Origin: Diphasiastrum complanatum
Lineage: Eukaryota; Streptophyta; Lycopodiopsida; Lycopodiales; Lycopodiaceae
Assembly: GCA_029204225.1 (NCBI GenBank)
Contig: CM055095.1
Span: 68,621,691-68,685,690, forward strand
Direction: 5' to 3'
Length of the DNA stretch: 64,000 nucleotides
The notes beneath the pieces were generated by a model. It was not told where the DNA came from, searched no databases, and saw only the letters and a list, made by a program, of their open reading frames with translations. Of the stretch, positions 23,280 through 35,450 are shown piece by piece. Position numbers and translations under genes: made by a program. Each line of letters opens with the position of its first letter. Positions within the stretch are counted from its first letter, which is position 1.

Positions 23280-23421
23280 AAACCTACTTCATTAGTGAGA
23301 TGAGAATCACACTATATTTTGTAGAGCCCATCATGTCATTATGAAAAGCTCGCTCGTATTACTAAAAAAGCTCGCTTGACCAAGCTCGCTCGAGGCCCAT
23401 AGTGAAATTGCTCTGATACCA
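23280..23421 (-). other. Leader and primer site of an older copia element F
   Basis: The short stretch between the D LTR and 23422 ends GCTCTGATACCA (23410-23421), a minus-strand Met-tRNA primer site followed by TGTTGG. It contains three AGCTCGCT words (23349, 23370, 23384). It is what remains of the leader of an older minus-strand element that element D entered. Confidence 0.7.
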
Positions 23422-24384
23422 TGTTGGAATTAGGATGGATAAATGGAAGCGAAAACTTCCTACTTCCAATGCATGACTATGCCTATCAAGAATTGAACAA
23501 AGCAGTAGTGATTGGAATCACGTTCAATCTTTAGCAACTAACTTTGAAATCGTAGATACTAAGTGATTACGTAGCCAAACATGAAGTATTGAATTCTCAG
23601 ACAATTTCTATCAGTTAACAAAAGCAATGCAGAGATGCATGCATTCTGACATATACTGATCGCAATAAGAAGATAGTATTGATTTAGGAAAAATAAAATC
23701 AGATGTTAATGAGCGCAAAACAATAGCGGATAGAAACCATGCACTCTAAGCTATCTCTAAGTAACTGAGAATAAGTCTGAATTAAACACAATGCTGATAG
23801 GCAGTGGCGCAATAGCAATCTCTAAAACAACTCTAAGAAGTGAGCTAGAATGCTCAGGAGTGTTCAAGACAATGCTGATAAGCAGTGGCGCAATAGCAAT
23901 CTCTAAAACAACTCTAAGAAGTGAGCTAGAATGCTCAGGAGTGTTCAAGCTCATAGGCTTGAGAGAGAGAGCTAACTATTCAAATGCTTCTTCTTCTTCT
24001 GATAGTTCTGATAATTATTATCAAAAACCATATGAATATGAACAACTATTTATACTAAGAAATCAGGTCATCAATTGCGATCGCCAGTCGGCTGGTGATC
24101 GGCTGACATCCATCCGGTTCCTTGTCATTGATTGCTGATAAGCGGTGAAATTGGCCATAAACGTTCTATCTGCATAAATGAACCATACTGTCACTTCTGC
24201 ATAAATGAACTAAAACAGCCACAAGCGACAGTGTTGGGATTTTGCGAAAAACACGAAAAAAGCGACCGTGTCTTTAAATCTCATTTAGGGTTTTCCTATA
24301 CTTTGCCAGAGTCATGTCCTTAGCATTTGAGGCACTTTGGAGAAAGCAAAGAATGCGACATTCTATGAACTGAAAAATGCGACT
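23422..24384 (-). repeat. LTR-like repeat, copy 2 (older copia element F)
   Basis: It begins TGTTGGAATTAGG immediately after a minus-strand primer site, as a 5' LTR in minus orientation would. From 23598 it aligns with 1172-1860 and then with 7654-7681. It preserves the uninterrupted target site (GAATGCGACATTCT at 24351-24364) that element B used in copy 1. The right LTR edge is not clear. No gene is seen. A long open frame at 23791-24138 is a by-product of an 81-bp duplication. Confidence 0.65.
23789..23950. repeat. 81-bp tandem duplication
   Basis: Units 23789-23869 and 23870-23950 both start CAATGCTGATA and end GGAGTGTTCAAG plus one or two bases. They differ at only a couple of positions. 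Copy 1 of the repeat (near 1355-1440) has a single unit, so the duplication happened in this copy. Confidence 0.9.
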
Positions 24385-24610
24385 CTACATATTTGCTTGC
24401 AAATCCTGACAGGTGAAAAATACGAAAAGCAACACTGCATTTTTACACGAGCTTTCTGACAGGTGACAACTTCGCAAAAAGTGAAAAAATCGAAGTGAGA
24501 GAGAAAAGCGACATTGTGGTAAAACTCTGTGTATTTGCAAACTGTGTAAAAACACTTGAAAACTGCAGACTATAAAAACATGAAAAAATCCGCAGAACTG
24601 GATAAACAAC
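24385..24610 (+). repeat. Degenerate ~50-bp repeats (GACAGGTGAAAAATAC type)
   Basis: CTGACAGGTGA occurs at 24406 and 24456 (50 bp apart), with GAAAAATGCGACTCT nearby. The same word family, with a 53-54 bp period, lies at 25870-26060 on the other side of the copia pol relic in the same orientation. This suggests that both belong to LTRs of one element with internal tandem repeats. Confidence 0.55.
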
Positions 24611-25575
24611 GGATGAAGATTAAAACCGATTAGTCGATTGGTATGGAAAAAGATCCAACAAGTTTGACATGATTGATCTGGGTGAAGCTCACTTCTGTTT
24701 GGGCATTCAAATCCACCGAGACAGAGTGAGACGACTGATGTATATTACTCAACAAAGGTATCTTCACAATGTTCTTGACAGATATAATTTGATGAATTGT
24801 AAGTTTGCTAACTCACCGACGGATCTAGGCCTGCATTTGTCAAGGGACCAATGTCTTTAGACCAAGCAGGAAGAGGAGCAGATGAGTTATCGATTGATAC
24901 TTGGATCTCTCATGTACGCAATGGTCCTGTACAAGACCTGGCATCTCTTTTGCAGTAAGCTCACTCAGTCAAATTATGGCTAATCCTGGCATTACCCATT
25001 GGAAGGCTCTCATAAGAGTCATGAGATATATTCGAGCTACCATGGACCAGTGCATCTGCTATGGAGAAGTCAACAATGACATTCTTCATTAACTCTGTGG
25101 ATATTCTGATGTAAGCTAGGGAGAAGATGTAGAAAATCGTAAGTTCACATCTGGATTCACTTCTTCTTCAATGGTGGTCCTATCTCATGGAACAGGTAAG
25201 CAAACCTCAATCACTCTTTCATCTACAGAACCAGAATACATTGTTGCTTCTCAATCTATTAAAGAAACATTTTGGGTGAGAAATTTATTGTCAGACATTA
25301 GTTTGAATCAGTACATGCCTACTATCATATTATGTGATAATCAGAGTGCCATTGCCTTATCGGCCAACCCTAGATTTCACTCTAAGAGTAAGCACATGAG
25401 ATCCGATATCACTATATTAGGGGCAAGGTTCTCAACAAGGAGATAAGTTTAACATACTATAGAACGCAGGACATGGTTGCAGATTTATTTACAAAGGCGT
25501 CAAGTGTTAATGCACAAAAGAAGTTTTGTAGGATTGCTTAGTCTAAAGATCAAGGCATTCAGGGATCTAGATTAA
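24611..25575 (+). pseudogene. Copia pol relic C (RT end and RNase H)
   Basis: Readable pieces are MIDLGEAHFCLGIQIHRDRV at 24669, the post-YVDD part of RT, then a frame change into RPGISFAVSSLSQIMANPGI near 24950, ending THWKALIRVMRYI. RNase H follows (ITLSSTEPEYIVASQSIKET near 25200, CDNQSAIALSANPRFHSKSK). Stops and shifts occur at about 24858, 24945 and 25090. The 5' half of the element is absent. It ends with a purine tract, AAGGAGGGGCG (25574-25584), directly before an LTR start. The closest match in the window is the minus-strand relic at 31017-32583. Confidence 0.85.
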
Positions 25576-25584
25576 GGAGGGGCG

Positions 25585-26100
25585 TGTTGGATTTACCTCC
25601 TCTACTCTCCTAAATCCTATGTTAATCTACCTCCATTCATGCTGCTACATTTTTAGTTGTGTTGTCCATAGTTTGCATATTTGAACTATTTGTCGCTCCA
25701 ATTTGCATTTTTACTCAGGAATTTCCACAGGCAAAAAACTTGACACTGTCGCTGAAAAATTTGACACTGTTGCCTTTTCACCTTTGGGCCATCCTGAGCA
25801 ACTAAGTGTTTTGCCTCACTTCCAGAAAAGCGGCAGTTGCAGAGTTTGCATAAATACAAGTGAATTTAAACAAGCGAAAAATGCGACTCTGCATTTTCAC
25901 ACGCGATTTATGACAGGTGAAAAATACAACAATGTGACAATCTACATTTTTACACACAATTTATGCCAGGCGAAAAATATGACAATGCGAAAGTCTGCAT
26001 TTTTTACCCTCAATTTATGACAGGCAAAAAATACGACAAAGTGTCGCAATTTTCGCATTTTCACCAGCATCAATTTTAGCGAAGCCCAATGTTGCGGCCT
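25585..26100 (+). repeat. 3' LTR of copia relic C with internal tandem repeats
   Basis: It starts TGTTGGATTTACCTCC right after the polypurine tract. Within it, TGACAGGTGAAAAATA-type words occur at 25911, 25964 and 26018, a 53-54 bp period with GCGACTCTGCATTTT-type spacers. The right edge is uncertain, so the end given is approximate. Confidence 0.6.
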
Positions 26101-27100
26101 CCTCATGCTCATTCTATGTACTGTGCAATCAGATTTGATAATGACAACAGCCACCCAACACTTTTGTACCTTCTTCATCTGCACACCTGTAAAATTTGTT
26201 ATGTAGTGAATGCCTTTTTCAGTATTCACAGATAGAGAACGAAGCATGATCTGTAACACGTGAGACATAAATTGTAGATGCTTTCACTCATTGATTCCTC
26301 CTTTTAGATAGATTGTCAGTAATAGGTTCATAACCTTCATAGATTGTGATTAGCTTTGTAAAGTACGTGGTCACATCCGCTATTATTTTGTCCTCACCTG
26401 CATTATTGACTTATATATTTCTTTATACTTAATCCGATTACAACTTTGTTTGGTTCTGCGTTCAAATTCGTGTCAATATTGCAATGCTTTTCCATGTTCT
26501 ATCTAACTATCTAATTGATTTGTTTGGTTGTCTGCTCATCGCTTCCACTACCACCACGCATTAGAAGCTTTAAAATTATTATGTTCTTGTGTTTGCCTAC
26601 TAAGTCACCAATAGTGCGCGCACCGAGAGAATTGAAGGGGACTAGTCTATCCTTTCGTCCAATTTCTTCGATAGTTTTTGGTTTGGTGATGACTGAGTTC
26701 CAGAAGTGATTCTTATAGCTACAAGAGCGGCCTTAGTTATGCGCGCACCTTGTGGGTAGCAGTTTGGTAGGTGATGTAGAACTTGGCCTTGGCCTTGTGC
26801 TAAAGGCCATGGCAATGAATTCCGTATTAATTCTTCTAGAGAAGACATGCTCGTAGATCCCCATTGCGATGAGCAAAGGCTTAGCATCCATCAAGCCACC
26901 ATGCTTGTGCTAGGGAGGATCATGATGTTCATCTTGGTCTAAAACGAGAGATGACATAGCATAGAGACTGACTAGTATCAATAGAAGACATAATGAGGAA
27001 AGGTGAAAAATTGAAGGAAATGGCGCAAGAGTGTCTCCGAAAGCAGTGTAGAAAGTTTGGAAAGTTTTGGTAGTTGGAAAATTTTGCAAGAGCTCCACTA
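26101..27100. other. No clear gene
   Basis: I find no convincing coding region. It contains GCGCGCAC words near 26616 and 26740 and ordinary AT-rich sequence. Part of it may be the distal portion of the gypsy LTR that lies beyond 27100. Confidence 0.3.
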
Positions 27101-27600
27101 GCACAAGTGAGAAATGAGATCGAATTCAGCCTTTTTATAGGCTGATTTGGAGGGTCCATAAGACAATGTACTAGTTTGGCTTCTCAGCACTGGACAAAAA
27201 TTTGCAGGCATATACTGTATTGTGAAAATAGGATGTAAAAATCTCGACGAAGGTTTCTGAGAGACTGAACTAAACCGGCAAAGGTTTTCAAGATATGACA
27301 AAGGTTCATCCTTTGCCTAAGGACATCATTTGTCTAGGTACTGTAATAAATAATCTGAACCTATGGCCAACCTAATTTTGGCATTCTAAGTCCATCAGGC
27401 ATATCGGCGAATGTTCATAATGATCATTTGATGCTCGACGAAGGTTTCCAAAATGGCATAATGTTGAACATTCGCCTAAGGTCAAATTAGGTAGTAACTG
27501 TAGGAAATAACCTTCGCCCACTCAGTATAGGTATATCTGAGGTGGATGTATAATTTGACAATTCGACGAAGGTTTCTAAGACTGTTTGTTCAAAATATGA
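27101..27600 (-). repeat. Probable gypsy LTR remnant with TATA box
   Basis: On the minus strand the stretch repeats CCTTCGTCG/CCTTTGCC words (around 27245, 27307, 27440, 27515, 27553), like the leader at 9355-9475. A TATA-like CCTATAAAAAGG sits at about 27131-27142 on the minus strand. It lies downstream of the minus-strand gypsy gag/protease relic, as a 3' LTR would. The edges are not defined. Confidence 0.4.
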
Positions 27601-27829
27601 CCCAAAAAGTGATTTTCTAAGTCATTCTTCATAAAAAATTATTTTCTAAAAATACTTTTCTTCCACTTTTTTCATTCTGATGACTTTTTTGACTTTTGCA
27701 CATCATTCTTTTTTTTTTCTTACTTTTTTTTTAACTGTCTTTTTCAAAAGAGAGTCTTCATTTGTCGATCACAGAGTTGATGAAACATCATCTCCTCTTG
27801 GGACTACTGGCTTCATATTCTAAGTGATT

Positions 27830-29390
27830 GGATCTATTTTGACCACACGCTCACGATTTTCAAAAGTATTTTTGTTAGTGTCCCAACTATGAATTACTTG
27901 CATACTCGTAATCATGGACGTCCCAATAAAATTCGATATACATTTGGCAAATCAGGTAAGTCCATTACTACAATAGAAATTACAAACTGCACTCCACCTA
28001 TTTTGACAGGTACGTCTTCAACCATTCTTGTAGGACGACTGTCGTTTGATCAACTAGCTTGATGGCAAAAGTGGCAAGCTTCAGCTTGGTAAGTCCCCAT
28101 TTTGCACATGGCTTTGTTGAAATCAGGTTAACTCTTGAACCTCCATCAATCACGGTTGTTTCTTTACCAAACTATCTATGTTGTATCGATAGGATGATGT
28201 TTTTCTGCTCACTTTCCCAGGTTGTTCCTACATTGAGTACTTCGTTCATTTCTTCAAATCCGGCACAAGAAAGTGACTTCTGACGGATTTATGGTTCCAT
28301 TTGAGTCAATCTTTCTGCTAATACTTCTTTTTCTTGAGACACCTTGAACTTCCAACATTCTCTTAGTGTGATATCCATCTTACTAGACAAAATATTTACG
28401 ATCATTTATGTTTGCGGTGCTTCTGGTTCTGTCATCTTGAAGGGTTCTTCATGATGATCCAATTGTGTATTAACATTTGTTCTTGGATTTGCTTGTAGCA
28501 TAGATGAAGAATGGACTTCAGTTGTTGCTTTAGCGGCTTCTTGGACTTCTTATTCTTGCAACTATTTAATCCACTGTCTCATATTTTGATATCTTTTTTT
28601 TTCTGCTTTGAGATTCGGATACACCCCTGATGTAGTAGGTATATCTGTAGTTGGTGCAGATTCAACAAGTACTAGAACTTCTTTCTGTTTCTGAGCTGTA
28701 ACAACCATCAAAGGTACAATTGGTTTAGATTGAGCTACTGGTCTTTTTTTGATTGTAATCATATTTCTTGGAGCAGTAACCAATGGTGGTTAAGGTGAAT
28801 GGTATAAACTTCCCTTTGTTTGGACATTCAGCAACTCTGTGGTTCTCTCTACATGCAAAACATCCAAGTGGCACTCTGGTCCATTGTCTAGCTGCTTGTT
28901 GCTGCGCGGCAACATAGATAGCATACTGCTCTGAAGGACCACTCTCATGATCATTGCTATAGCTCCATTGCTCATTACCATGATAAGGTTTTGGTTTCAT
29001 TAGATTAGTAGGAGGAGCACTCTGTCCCATTGGAGCTGGCAGAGCTAGTCGTTCTGGAAATCCAAGAAAAAAATTGAAAGATTTTCCATCAGGACCCTTT
29101 GAATAAGTAGGTTCTTGATACTAAAGCTTAGCATACCTTTGCTGGGGGATAATCCAAGCATTGAATGAGCAAAAGGTTGTTTTATGTCCCGTAACACATA
29201 TTCGTCATTCGTTGTTTCAAAGTTGGACATTCATTCATAGTGTGACTGCCCGCACAAATTGAACACCAAACATTTTTCCAGCTAGGAAACGTCTTTGCAA
29301 ACTTTTCAGGTTCTTTGTTTGGTTTACCATGGAATTCTTCCAAGGCTTTTAGTCAAATAAGTATGTGATCATCGGGTTGGACTTACATAT
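27830..29390 (-). pseudogene. Ty3/gypsy gag-protease relic O
   Basis: Reading downward from 29390: broken gag, then SAPPTNLMKPKPYHGNEQWS (near 29020), almost the peptide of element N, and SEQYAIYVAAQQQAARQW. A zinc knuckle CFACRENHRVAEC (CX2CX3HX4C) follows, then a Pro/Thr-rich linker. A retropepsin remnant lies at about 28200-28020 (GGSRVNLISTKP, where the family has DSGS), with RILLGRPWL near 27925. RT and integrase are absent. Several stops interrupt it. It preserves SEQYAIY where element N has a TAG. Confidence 0.78.
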
Positions 29391-30060
29391 GCAAGGTGCC
29401 AAATCTCTCTTGCTTATTGTCTAGGGTTAGGGTTGCCTTGGGATCTGCAAACCCTCCAACAAGATCATATTTGAGTGTAGGAAAGATTTATAGAGAGCTT
29501 AAGCTATCTAAAACAGCAAACATAAGAGAAAATGGTCAAAAATAAAGAGAATGTATCCCATAGCATTTTTTGAGCTATTGGAGGTATCAAAGATCAGAGT
29601 GAACTGTTTTCACTCATTTCTTGATCAAACCCAAAGTAAAGCTTTAAAAATATCTACCTGATGTCAAGAAAGTACTTGTGAAGCTGGTTGTGGAGAGGTA
29701 AAGCAGTTTGAGTGCACCAAGAGTTCAAAGTCTAAGATCTTCTATGAAGAAAAAAAGTGAAAATCCAAGAGAAAAATAGTTAGCGATTGCAAACCACTGT
29801 GATTTAGCTAGAGAGGCTTTATGTGCAGACTTCAGGAAGTAGAGCACCAATAGTGACTGATAATAGAAGATTTTGAGTGACTGTAGAGAGAGAATGATTA
29901 ATTCTTTGAAAAAAACTCATTTCTTTAATAGTCTAAACAGAGCTATTGGGCATCGTCATTTTAGATGTTTGAAGGCTTGATCAGAGAGCAAGGAGAAAGT
30001 GCCCATAGCTAGGTGATCTATAGTAGTAGTCAATTAAAAAATAGCTTAAAAAATTTGTGA
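29391..30060. other. No clear gene
   Basis: This is AT-rich sequence without a supported reading frame. A telomere-like TAGGGTTAGGGTTG word occurs at 29423-29436, too short to call a telomeric repeat. Confidence 0.4.
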
Positions 30061-30062
30061 GT

Positions 30063-30087
30063 TTATATATATATATATGTATGTGTA

Positions 30088-30120
<33 letters not shown>

Positions 30121-30121
30121 A

Positions 30122-30210
<89 letters not shown>
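30063..30210. repeat. Compound microsatellite (TATG)n and (CA)44
   Basis: A TATATA/TATG tract (30063-30122) runs into an uninterrupted CA run at 30123-30210, 88 bp or 44 units. The length of a pure run like this is prone to assembly error. Confidence 0.97.
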
Positions 30211-30211
<1 letters not shown>

Positions 30212-31016
30212 TACTGTTTGTGCATCCATTTTTTTAACCTAGCATTTTGAATTGTTAAGGCTCCTCAAGCATGTCGTTGTGAAGTCAACATTTATCCAAT
30301 CAGTGAAGGACACGTGGTAGAGTCCAAGAGAATCATTGTGAACAAATGTTGAATTTATGAGCTTTTGTGGTTAGATTCTATGATGATGTGGATATGGTAT
30401 GCATTATCTTGAATGGACTACCATCAATGTACTAGAATTTGGTGACCACTCTATGATGGGATGACTAATCCAAGAGATTGGACTACAAGGGTAGGGTTGG
30501 GATTAGGTATATCAAGGGTAGGATTATTATTTTTAATTTTTGAAACTTTGAAATGAATAGAGTGAATTTCTTTTGTACCAAAATAAAATTTCAAAAATGA
30601 AAAGTTGAAGTGCTTCTCTCCCACTCCACCTCCAAAGAAATCTAGCAAAATTGGAAATGGACCTCCATCACAAAAAAAAAATTCATTAATCAAATCTTCA
30701 ACAAAAATTTGCTTAAGATTCAAGCTAAGATAGTAATATATGGATCTACAAATATATACTCAAATTTTTTGGCCAAACTCAAGTAATTATATATAGCAAA
30801 TGAATGGATCTAGATTAGCTATTGCATCAGGGGGAGAGAGAGAGGGAGAGAGAGAGGATATAAATCCCCCCCTTAATCTAGATCCTTGAATGTCTTGATC
30901 GTTAGATTCAAGATTGCACAGAAGTTTGTGTGTGCCTCCTGATTTAATCCCTTTATAAGTATGTCAACTTTCATATATTGTGTTCTACAACACTTTAGAC
31001 ATACATCCTTGTTGAG
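30211..31016. other. No clear gene; edge of copia relic P
   Basis: No supported gene is seen. On the minus strand a polypurine tract, TTAAGGGGGGG, lies near 30866-30876, followed by a CT-rich stretch at about 30831-30858. It parallels the tract before the 3' LTR of relic C (ATTAAGGAGGGGCG), so the 3' LTR of relic P probably started here but is not recognisable. Confidence 0.4.
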
Positions 31017-32583
31017 AATTCAACTCTTGATGTAGTGATATTTGATTTCAATGTGCTTGCTTCTAGAATGAAATCTAGGATTGATCGACAATGCAGTAGC
31101 ACTTTGATTATCACACTGAATGATTGTTGGAGCATTTTGTCTAAGACCGATATTAGACAACAAATTCCTCAACCAAACTATCTCCTTGGTGGCTTGTGAA
31201 GTTGCACACTCAAATTTTGTCGAGGACATTACAATGGAGGTTTTCTTTCGACTATTCCAAGATATAGGACGACTATAGAGTAGGAAGACAAAACTAGGCA
31301 GTCTCTCCATAGCAGATGCAAAGGTGGATAGTAGCTCGAACATATCTGACGACTCTTTAAAGAGCTTTCCAATGGATCATTCTAGGATTAGCCATATATT
31401 GGCTCAAAGAGCTGCCATCATATGCAAGATCAAGTCTGGTGGAGACTAGTTTATACATGAGAGATCCAATAATAGACTGAAATGGATATCCCTTCATTTT
31501 CCTCTTTGGTTTGAGGGCATTGCTCTTTCAATAGTTTAAGACCTGGATCCATGGGAGGATATACAAGCTTGCAATTCATGAAATTGAACATCGTAGGCAT
31601 ATTAAGGATATACCTCTGCTGAGTAATGTAGATGAGCCTCTTGTTTCTGTCTTTGTGGATTTGGATCTCGAGACAGTAATGAGCTTCTTGTAGATCTGTC
31701 ATCTCAAATTCTTGAGATGACATCTTCATCATATCCTTTATTAATTCGATATTATTATCATCCATGTACAATGTGATCATGATAAAGGATTGTTGAATGA
31801 CCTTAAAATAAACATTATAATATGTAGATCTTGGTCTTCTTCGAGCCTCTCTTGGAGTAAAGAGCTTGTGAGTCTTTGATGGAGGACGAGGATGCACCAT
31901 TCCTTCGAATCTTCTTCTGGACATCATAGTTAGGACTCTAGACAAAGAAAGTTTTGAGTGGGTTGAAATGACCATGATCTAGTTTTCATATGACGACAAC
32001 AGACTAGACAATAAGGTCATGACAACATCTGAATTTTTGATGAATGAACCTATTTCTACCACCTGCTCAGCATAGTCTTGAAATGATTGATGTGATTCTG
32101 AGTAGAATCACTTTTCGATATTTTGAGAGAAAAATTTCTTTGTCATATGTAGTTTCAAAGTGACGTCTCTCACTTAATAGAGTGTGTCCAAAATGTCCCA
32201 AGCTTCTTAAAAATATTGGGCTTGTCTAATATGGCCAATCTGTGTGTCTGATATATTAAGGGTGATTAAGGTGAAAGCCTTACCATACCTAAGCTTCCAT
32301 TTATAAACTTGCTTACTATCGGCATTGGAAAGTAGTTTGACACCTGTGACTATTTCCCAAAGTTCTTTGGCCATTAGCACGACTTTTATCTTGAATTTCC
32401 ACCGATGGTAATTCGATCCATCAAGCTTGTCTACCATTAGACCAGACTTTGATTGAGAATCCATGTGGAAGTTCAAGGAAAATCTATACAAACAGTAGAT
32501 TGTAGGACTTCTAGACAATTTAGTGAATGCTTACTTTTTGTATCAGAAAAAAATTGGTTCTGATACTATATGCTTTGATACCA
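31017..32583 (-). mobile_element. Copia relic P (gag, RT, RNase H), internally deleted
   Basis: The gag start lies near 32464-32207 (VDKLDGSNYHRWKFKIKVVL, ELWEIVTGVK), with more gag down to about 31980. It then jumps into RT at 31970-31451 (MITLYMDDNNIELI, so the YMDD core is kept; HYCLEIQIHKDRNKRLIYIT). RNase H is at 31343-31017 (KFECATSQATKEIVWLRNLL, CDNQSATALSINPRFHSRSK). Protease and integrase are missing. A primer-site variant TGGTATCAAAGC is at 32572-32583 on the minus strand and a 5' LTR begins at 32584. Confidence 0.82.
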
Positions 32584-33049
32584 TGTTGGGAATCAAATGA
32601 CTCCTTGGTGTATGAGCTACGTCTATTGGATTCAAGCTAGCTTCAATAATTTGATGCTCGCTCTACTTGATCCAAGCTTTGAAGTTGTGAAGATCGAAAC
32701 AATTGATTCTGTAAACACACACAAAATTATTTAATTACGAAAATGTGTAAAAAAAATTATATAAAGAGCATTACAATTAGCAGACACTATTATATATAAA
32801 ATGACTTAATCTACGAGTTGTTTATTTATAGACCTTGAAATTTATGCAAGTGACATGACACAACAATGCACAATATGTACTGGAACTAATTTGATTAGTT
32901 TGAAAGAGTGTACATGTTCGAATCCTTGCAGATGCGCGATCTCTCTAATACAATAATCTAGAAGTCAAAGAGAGAGATCAAATAGAGTGCTCTATTTTGC
33001 ATTAGTTCATAGACTCATTGGACGATTAGTCAATTGGCTATGTGTTATT
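32584..33049 (-). repeat. 5' LTR of copia relic P, truncated by element E
   Basis: On the plus strand it opens TGTTGGGAATCAAATG next to the primer site and runs 466 bp until element E starts at 33050. It carries TATATAAA-like sequence near 32790. The distal LTR end has been lost. Confidence 0.7.
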
Positions 33050-33786
33050 TGTGAAGAATTGAAAAAGATTATCTATGTTAGATATAGGGGTCTTATGTTT
33101 TTTACATCAAGCATCTAGGTGTAGGATGTTGATAGGAATAAATTTGGCATAGATGGCAAATTATGCATTTCCACTTGTAATGCCACTATTGAGCCAAAAT
33201 AGAGTAAGAGGCTAAACATGTGCCAATTAGAGTGTAGACAAGTGTAATGCTTTTGTTTGATGAATGTCAAGAGGTCCAATAGGATTTAGAGGTGGAACCT
33301 TGTGAGGTCCAATAGGAAATTGAGGTGTGCTTGAATATAGTCCAATAGAATTAAGAGGTGCATGGATCAATGGTCCAATAGGATCAAGAGGTGACAAAGT
33401 ATGGACCAATCATAGTTAAACATAGTGGTAGCTCGTGGATCTACTAGTATCATTGTACTCCTCATTTTGAAGCTAATTGATTTGGTGATTATATGGATTT
33501 TGAGTGTTATTGGATTTCTAGCTTTCTCTCTCTACCCGAGAGCTCATGATGCTTTTTCTCTCTCTACCCGAGGAGAGCAGCTTGTTTTTACTTAGATTAT
33601 TTTTTGAATACTTCCCACACGTGTGAGTGAGAGTTGGAAGTGTTTGAATGCATGTAGTAGTGTGTTTTTGCCATAGGATCTAAGATTGATCTTGAATCTC
33701 AATCTAATCTTAATCTTGGTGCATCTACACACCTTAGGAGATCACAAGTACATGTTGTGGACAATCCACACGTGTGAAATTCAACA
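33050..33786 (+). repeat. 5' LTR of copia element E
   Basis: This is 737 bp, TGTGAAGAATTG to AAATTCAACA. It holds the palindrome CACACGTGTG at 33616-33625 and 33767-33776, repeated GGTCCAATAGGA words at 33270-33390 and a doubled TTTCTCTCTCTACCCGA block at 33523-33572. Confidence 0.95.
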
Positions 33787-33799
33787 TGGTATCAGAGCC
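33787..33799 (+). other. Primer binding site (initiator Met tRNA), element E
   Basis: TGGTATCAGAGCC directly abuts the LTR end. Confidence 0.93.
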
Positions 33800-34542
33800 T
33801 ACCTAAGGTTACCATGCATTTTGATCCATCTAAGTGAAAACTTTTCATCAATCTTGAGCTAGAAATTGTCAAGGCCCATTTTCCTAGCTATCTTGTTCAA
33901 TTTTGGATCAAAAGAGATCAAAAGGACATTGATTGGGTCTGACCTGGTACTGTACAGAATCAGGTGCTCAGACATGTGTGAGGAACATCCAAATTCAGTT
34001 TGGAAGTTCTCTCTCACGCTTAATCCATTTATCTTGCTTGATAGCTTGTTTTGAAGATATTTTTGTCTAGTTTCTGATGCAATCAGTTTCATTCCATTTA
34101 GTTGAGCCAATCAGAAGTTATAAGCTTTTGAAGAGGGTTAGGTAGGGCACCTAGACCTGGGTGGACACATTTGGTTTGGTCAAGAGATTTCTTGGGTGAT
34201 CCAAAATCACAGTTGTATGCTTGCCAATCTCATCTATATTTGATCTAGGCACTGTTTTGAGATCTTAGCCATTTTCTTTCATGCAATATCATTGTATTTG
34301 AGTCAAATTTGATTTCTTAGAGTACTTCACAGGTGCTAAGAGTGTTTGATCCTAACTTTGCCTATACTCCATCATTTGATGTGAAATAGATCTTGTTTTG
34401 GAGAGATTTGTGTAGCTAGTGAGAATCAATTCACAAATAGTTGCAAGATCTTTCATAGGAGGAGGTAGTACTCTATTCTTGGATCCTATGGAGAGTGTGT
34501 AGCAACATCTATTGTTCATCATTTGAGTTTTCTTCACTTCAA

Positions 34543-35450
34543 ATGTCTTCAATGGGTTCATCCTTGTTGGATCCAAGTGAAAGATTGTCCACTTCAAACT
34601 ATTCAATTTGGAAAATGAGGATGGAGTCTATCTTGATCCTTCAAGACATGATGGACATAGTTCTTGGCCTTGAAGAAGAACCACAAGTTCTTCAAGAGGT
34701 CTAAAAATACAAAAAGAGAGCTAGGATGGCTCTCCACTACATTAAGATGAATGTCTCTAATGAGATATTGAGGGAGATAGATACTTGTACAACAGCCAAA
34801 GAAGCTTGGGATTATCTCAAGACTACCTATGAGGCTAAGAATACCTCTAGGATTCTCAGTCTTAGGAATCAAATCTTTCAAAGTAGACAAAAGAGTTATG
34901 AGAGTGCATCTAGTTATGTTTTGAGAGTAAAAGATATTCATAGAGAACTTGCTTGTATTGGTGATTCCATCAATCAAAATGAGCTAGTTCAAGTCATTCT
35001 CAATGACTTGAGAAGTGAATTTGATAACCTTGTCCAATCCTATGCCATTAAGGAGGAGCTACCAAGTTTGGAGGCTCTCCAAAGTGTGCTAATTTTGGAA
35101 GAATCAAGACAAGAGTACAAGCCCTTAAGGATGGACAAGCTTTCTCTCACTCATAATGATGGCAAAGCTCTCTTTGCCAAGGATAAGCACAAAGGGAGGA
35201 GCAAGAACCAACATCAACAATCCTCAAGCAAGGACAAAGTCAAATCCAAATACAAAGATGAAGAGGAAGATGATTCCTCTAATGCTTCATCATCCAAGCT
35301 CAAGAAGAAGAAGATCAAGTGCTTTTATTGTGGCAAGAAAGGTCATTATGCCACCAATTGCTTCAAGAAGAAGAATCAACTCAAGCAAGCCAACATTACC
35401 AATGAGAAGGAAGACACTATTGCAAGTGATGGAGAGGGATCTCTTATGGT
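34543..35450 (+). pseudogene. Copia gag of element E, one premature stop
   Basis: It starts MSSMGSSLLDPSERLSTSNY. The first lesion is TAA at 34702-34704, where sister element D has CAA. From 34726 the frame is open through the capsid-like helices, a Lys/Ser-rich tail and an intact zinc knuckle, CFYCGKKGHYATNC, near 35325. Gag runs on without a stop into protease, as usual for copia elements, which make a single polyprotein. Only the stop codon disables it. Confidence 0.92.

Noticed and set aside
23791-24138. 115-codon open frame
   Set aside because: It is created by the 81-bp in-frame duplication. The homologous repeat near 1350 does not keep the frame open.
26642-27301. Open frames near the minus-strand gypsy relic
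   Set aside because: They overlap the probable LTR with its TATA box, show no conserved motif and are not in phase with gag.
29423-29436. Telomere-like TAGGGTTAGGGTTG
   Set aside because: It has only about two units, with no array and no subtelomeric context. Chance or an ancient relic is more likely.
30057-30242. 61-codon His/Thr repeat protein
   Set aside because: It is a translation of the CA microsatellite and its TATG flank.
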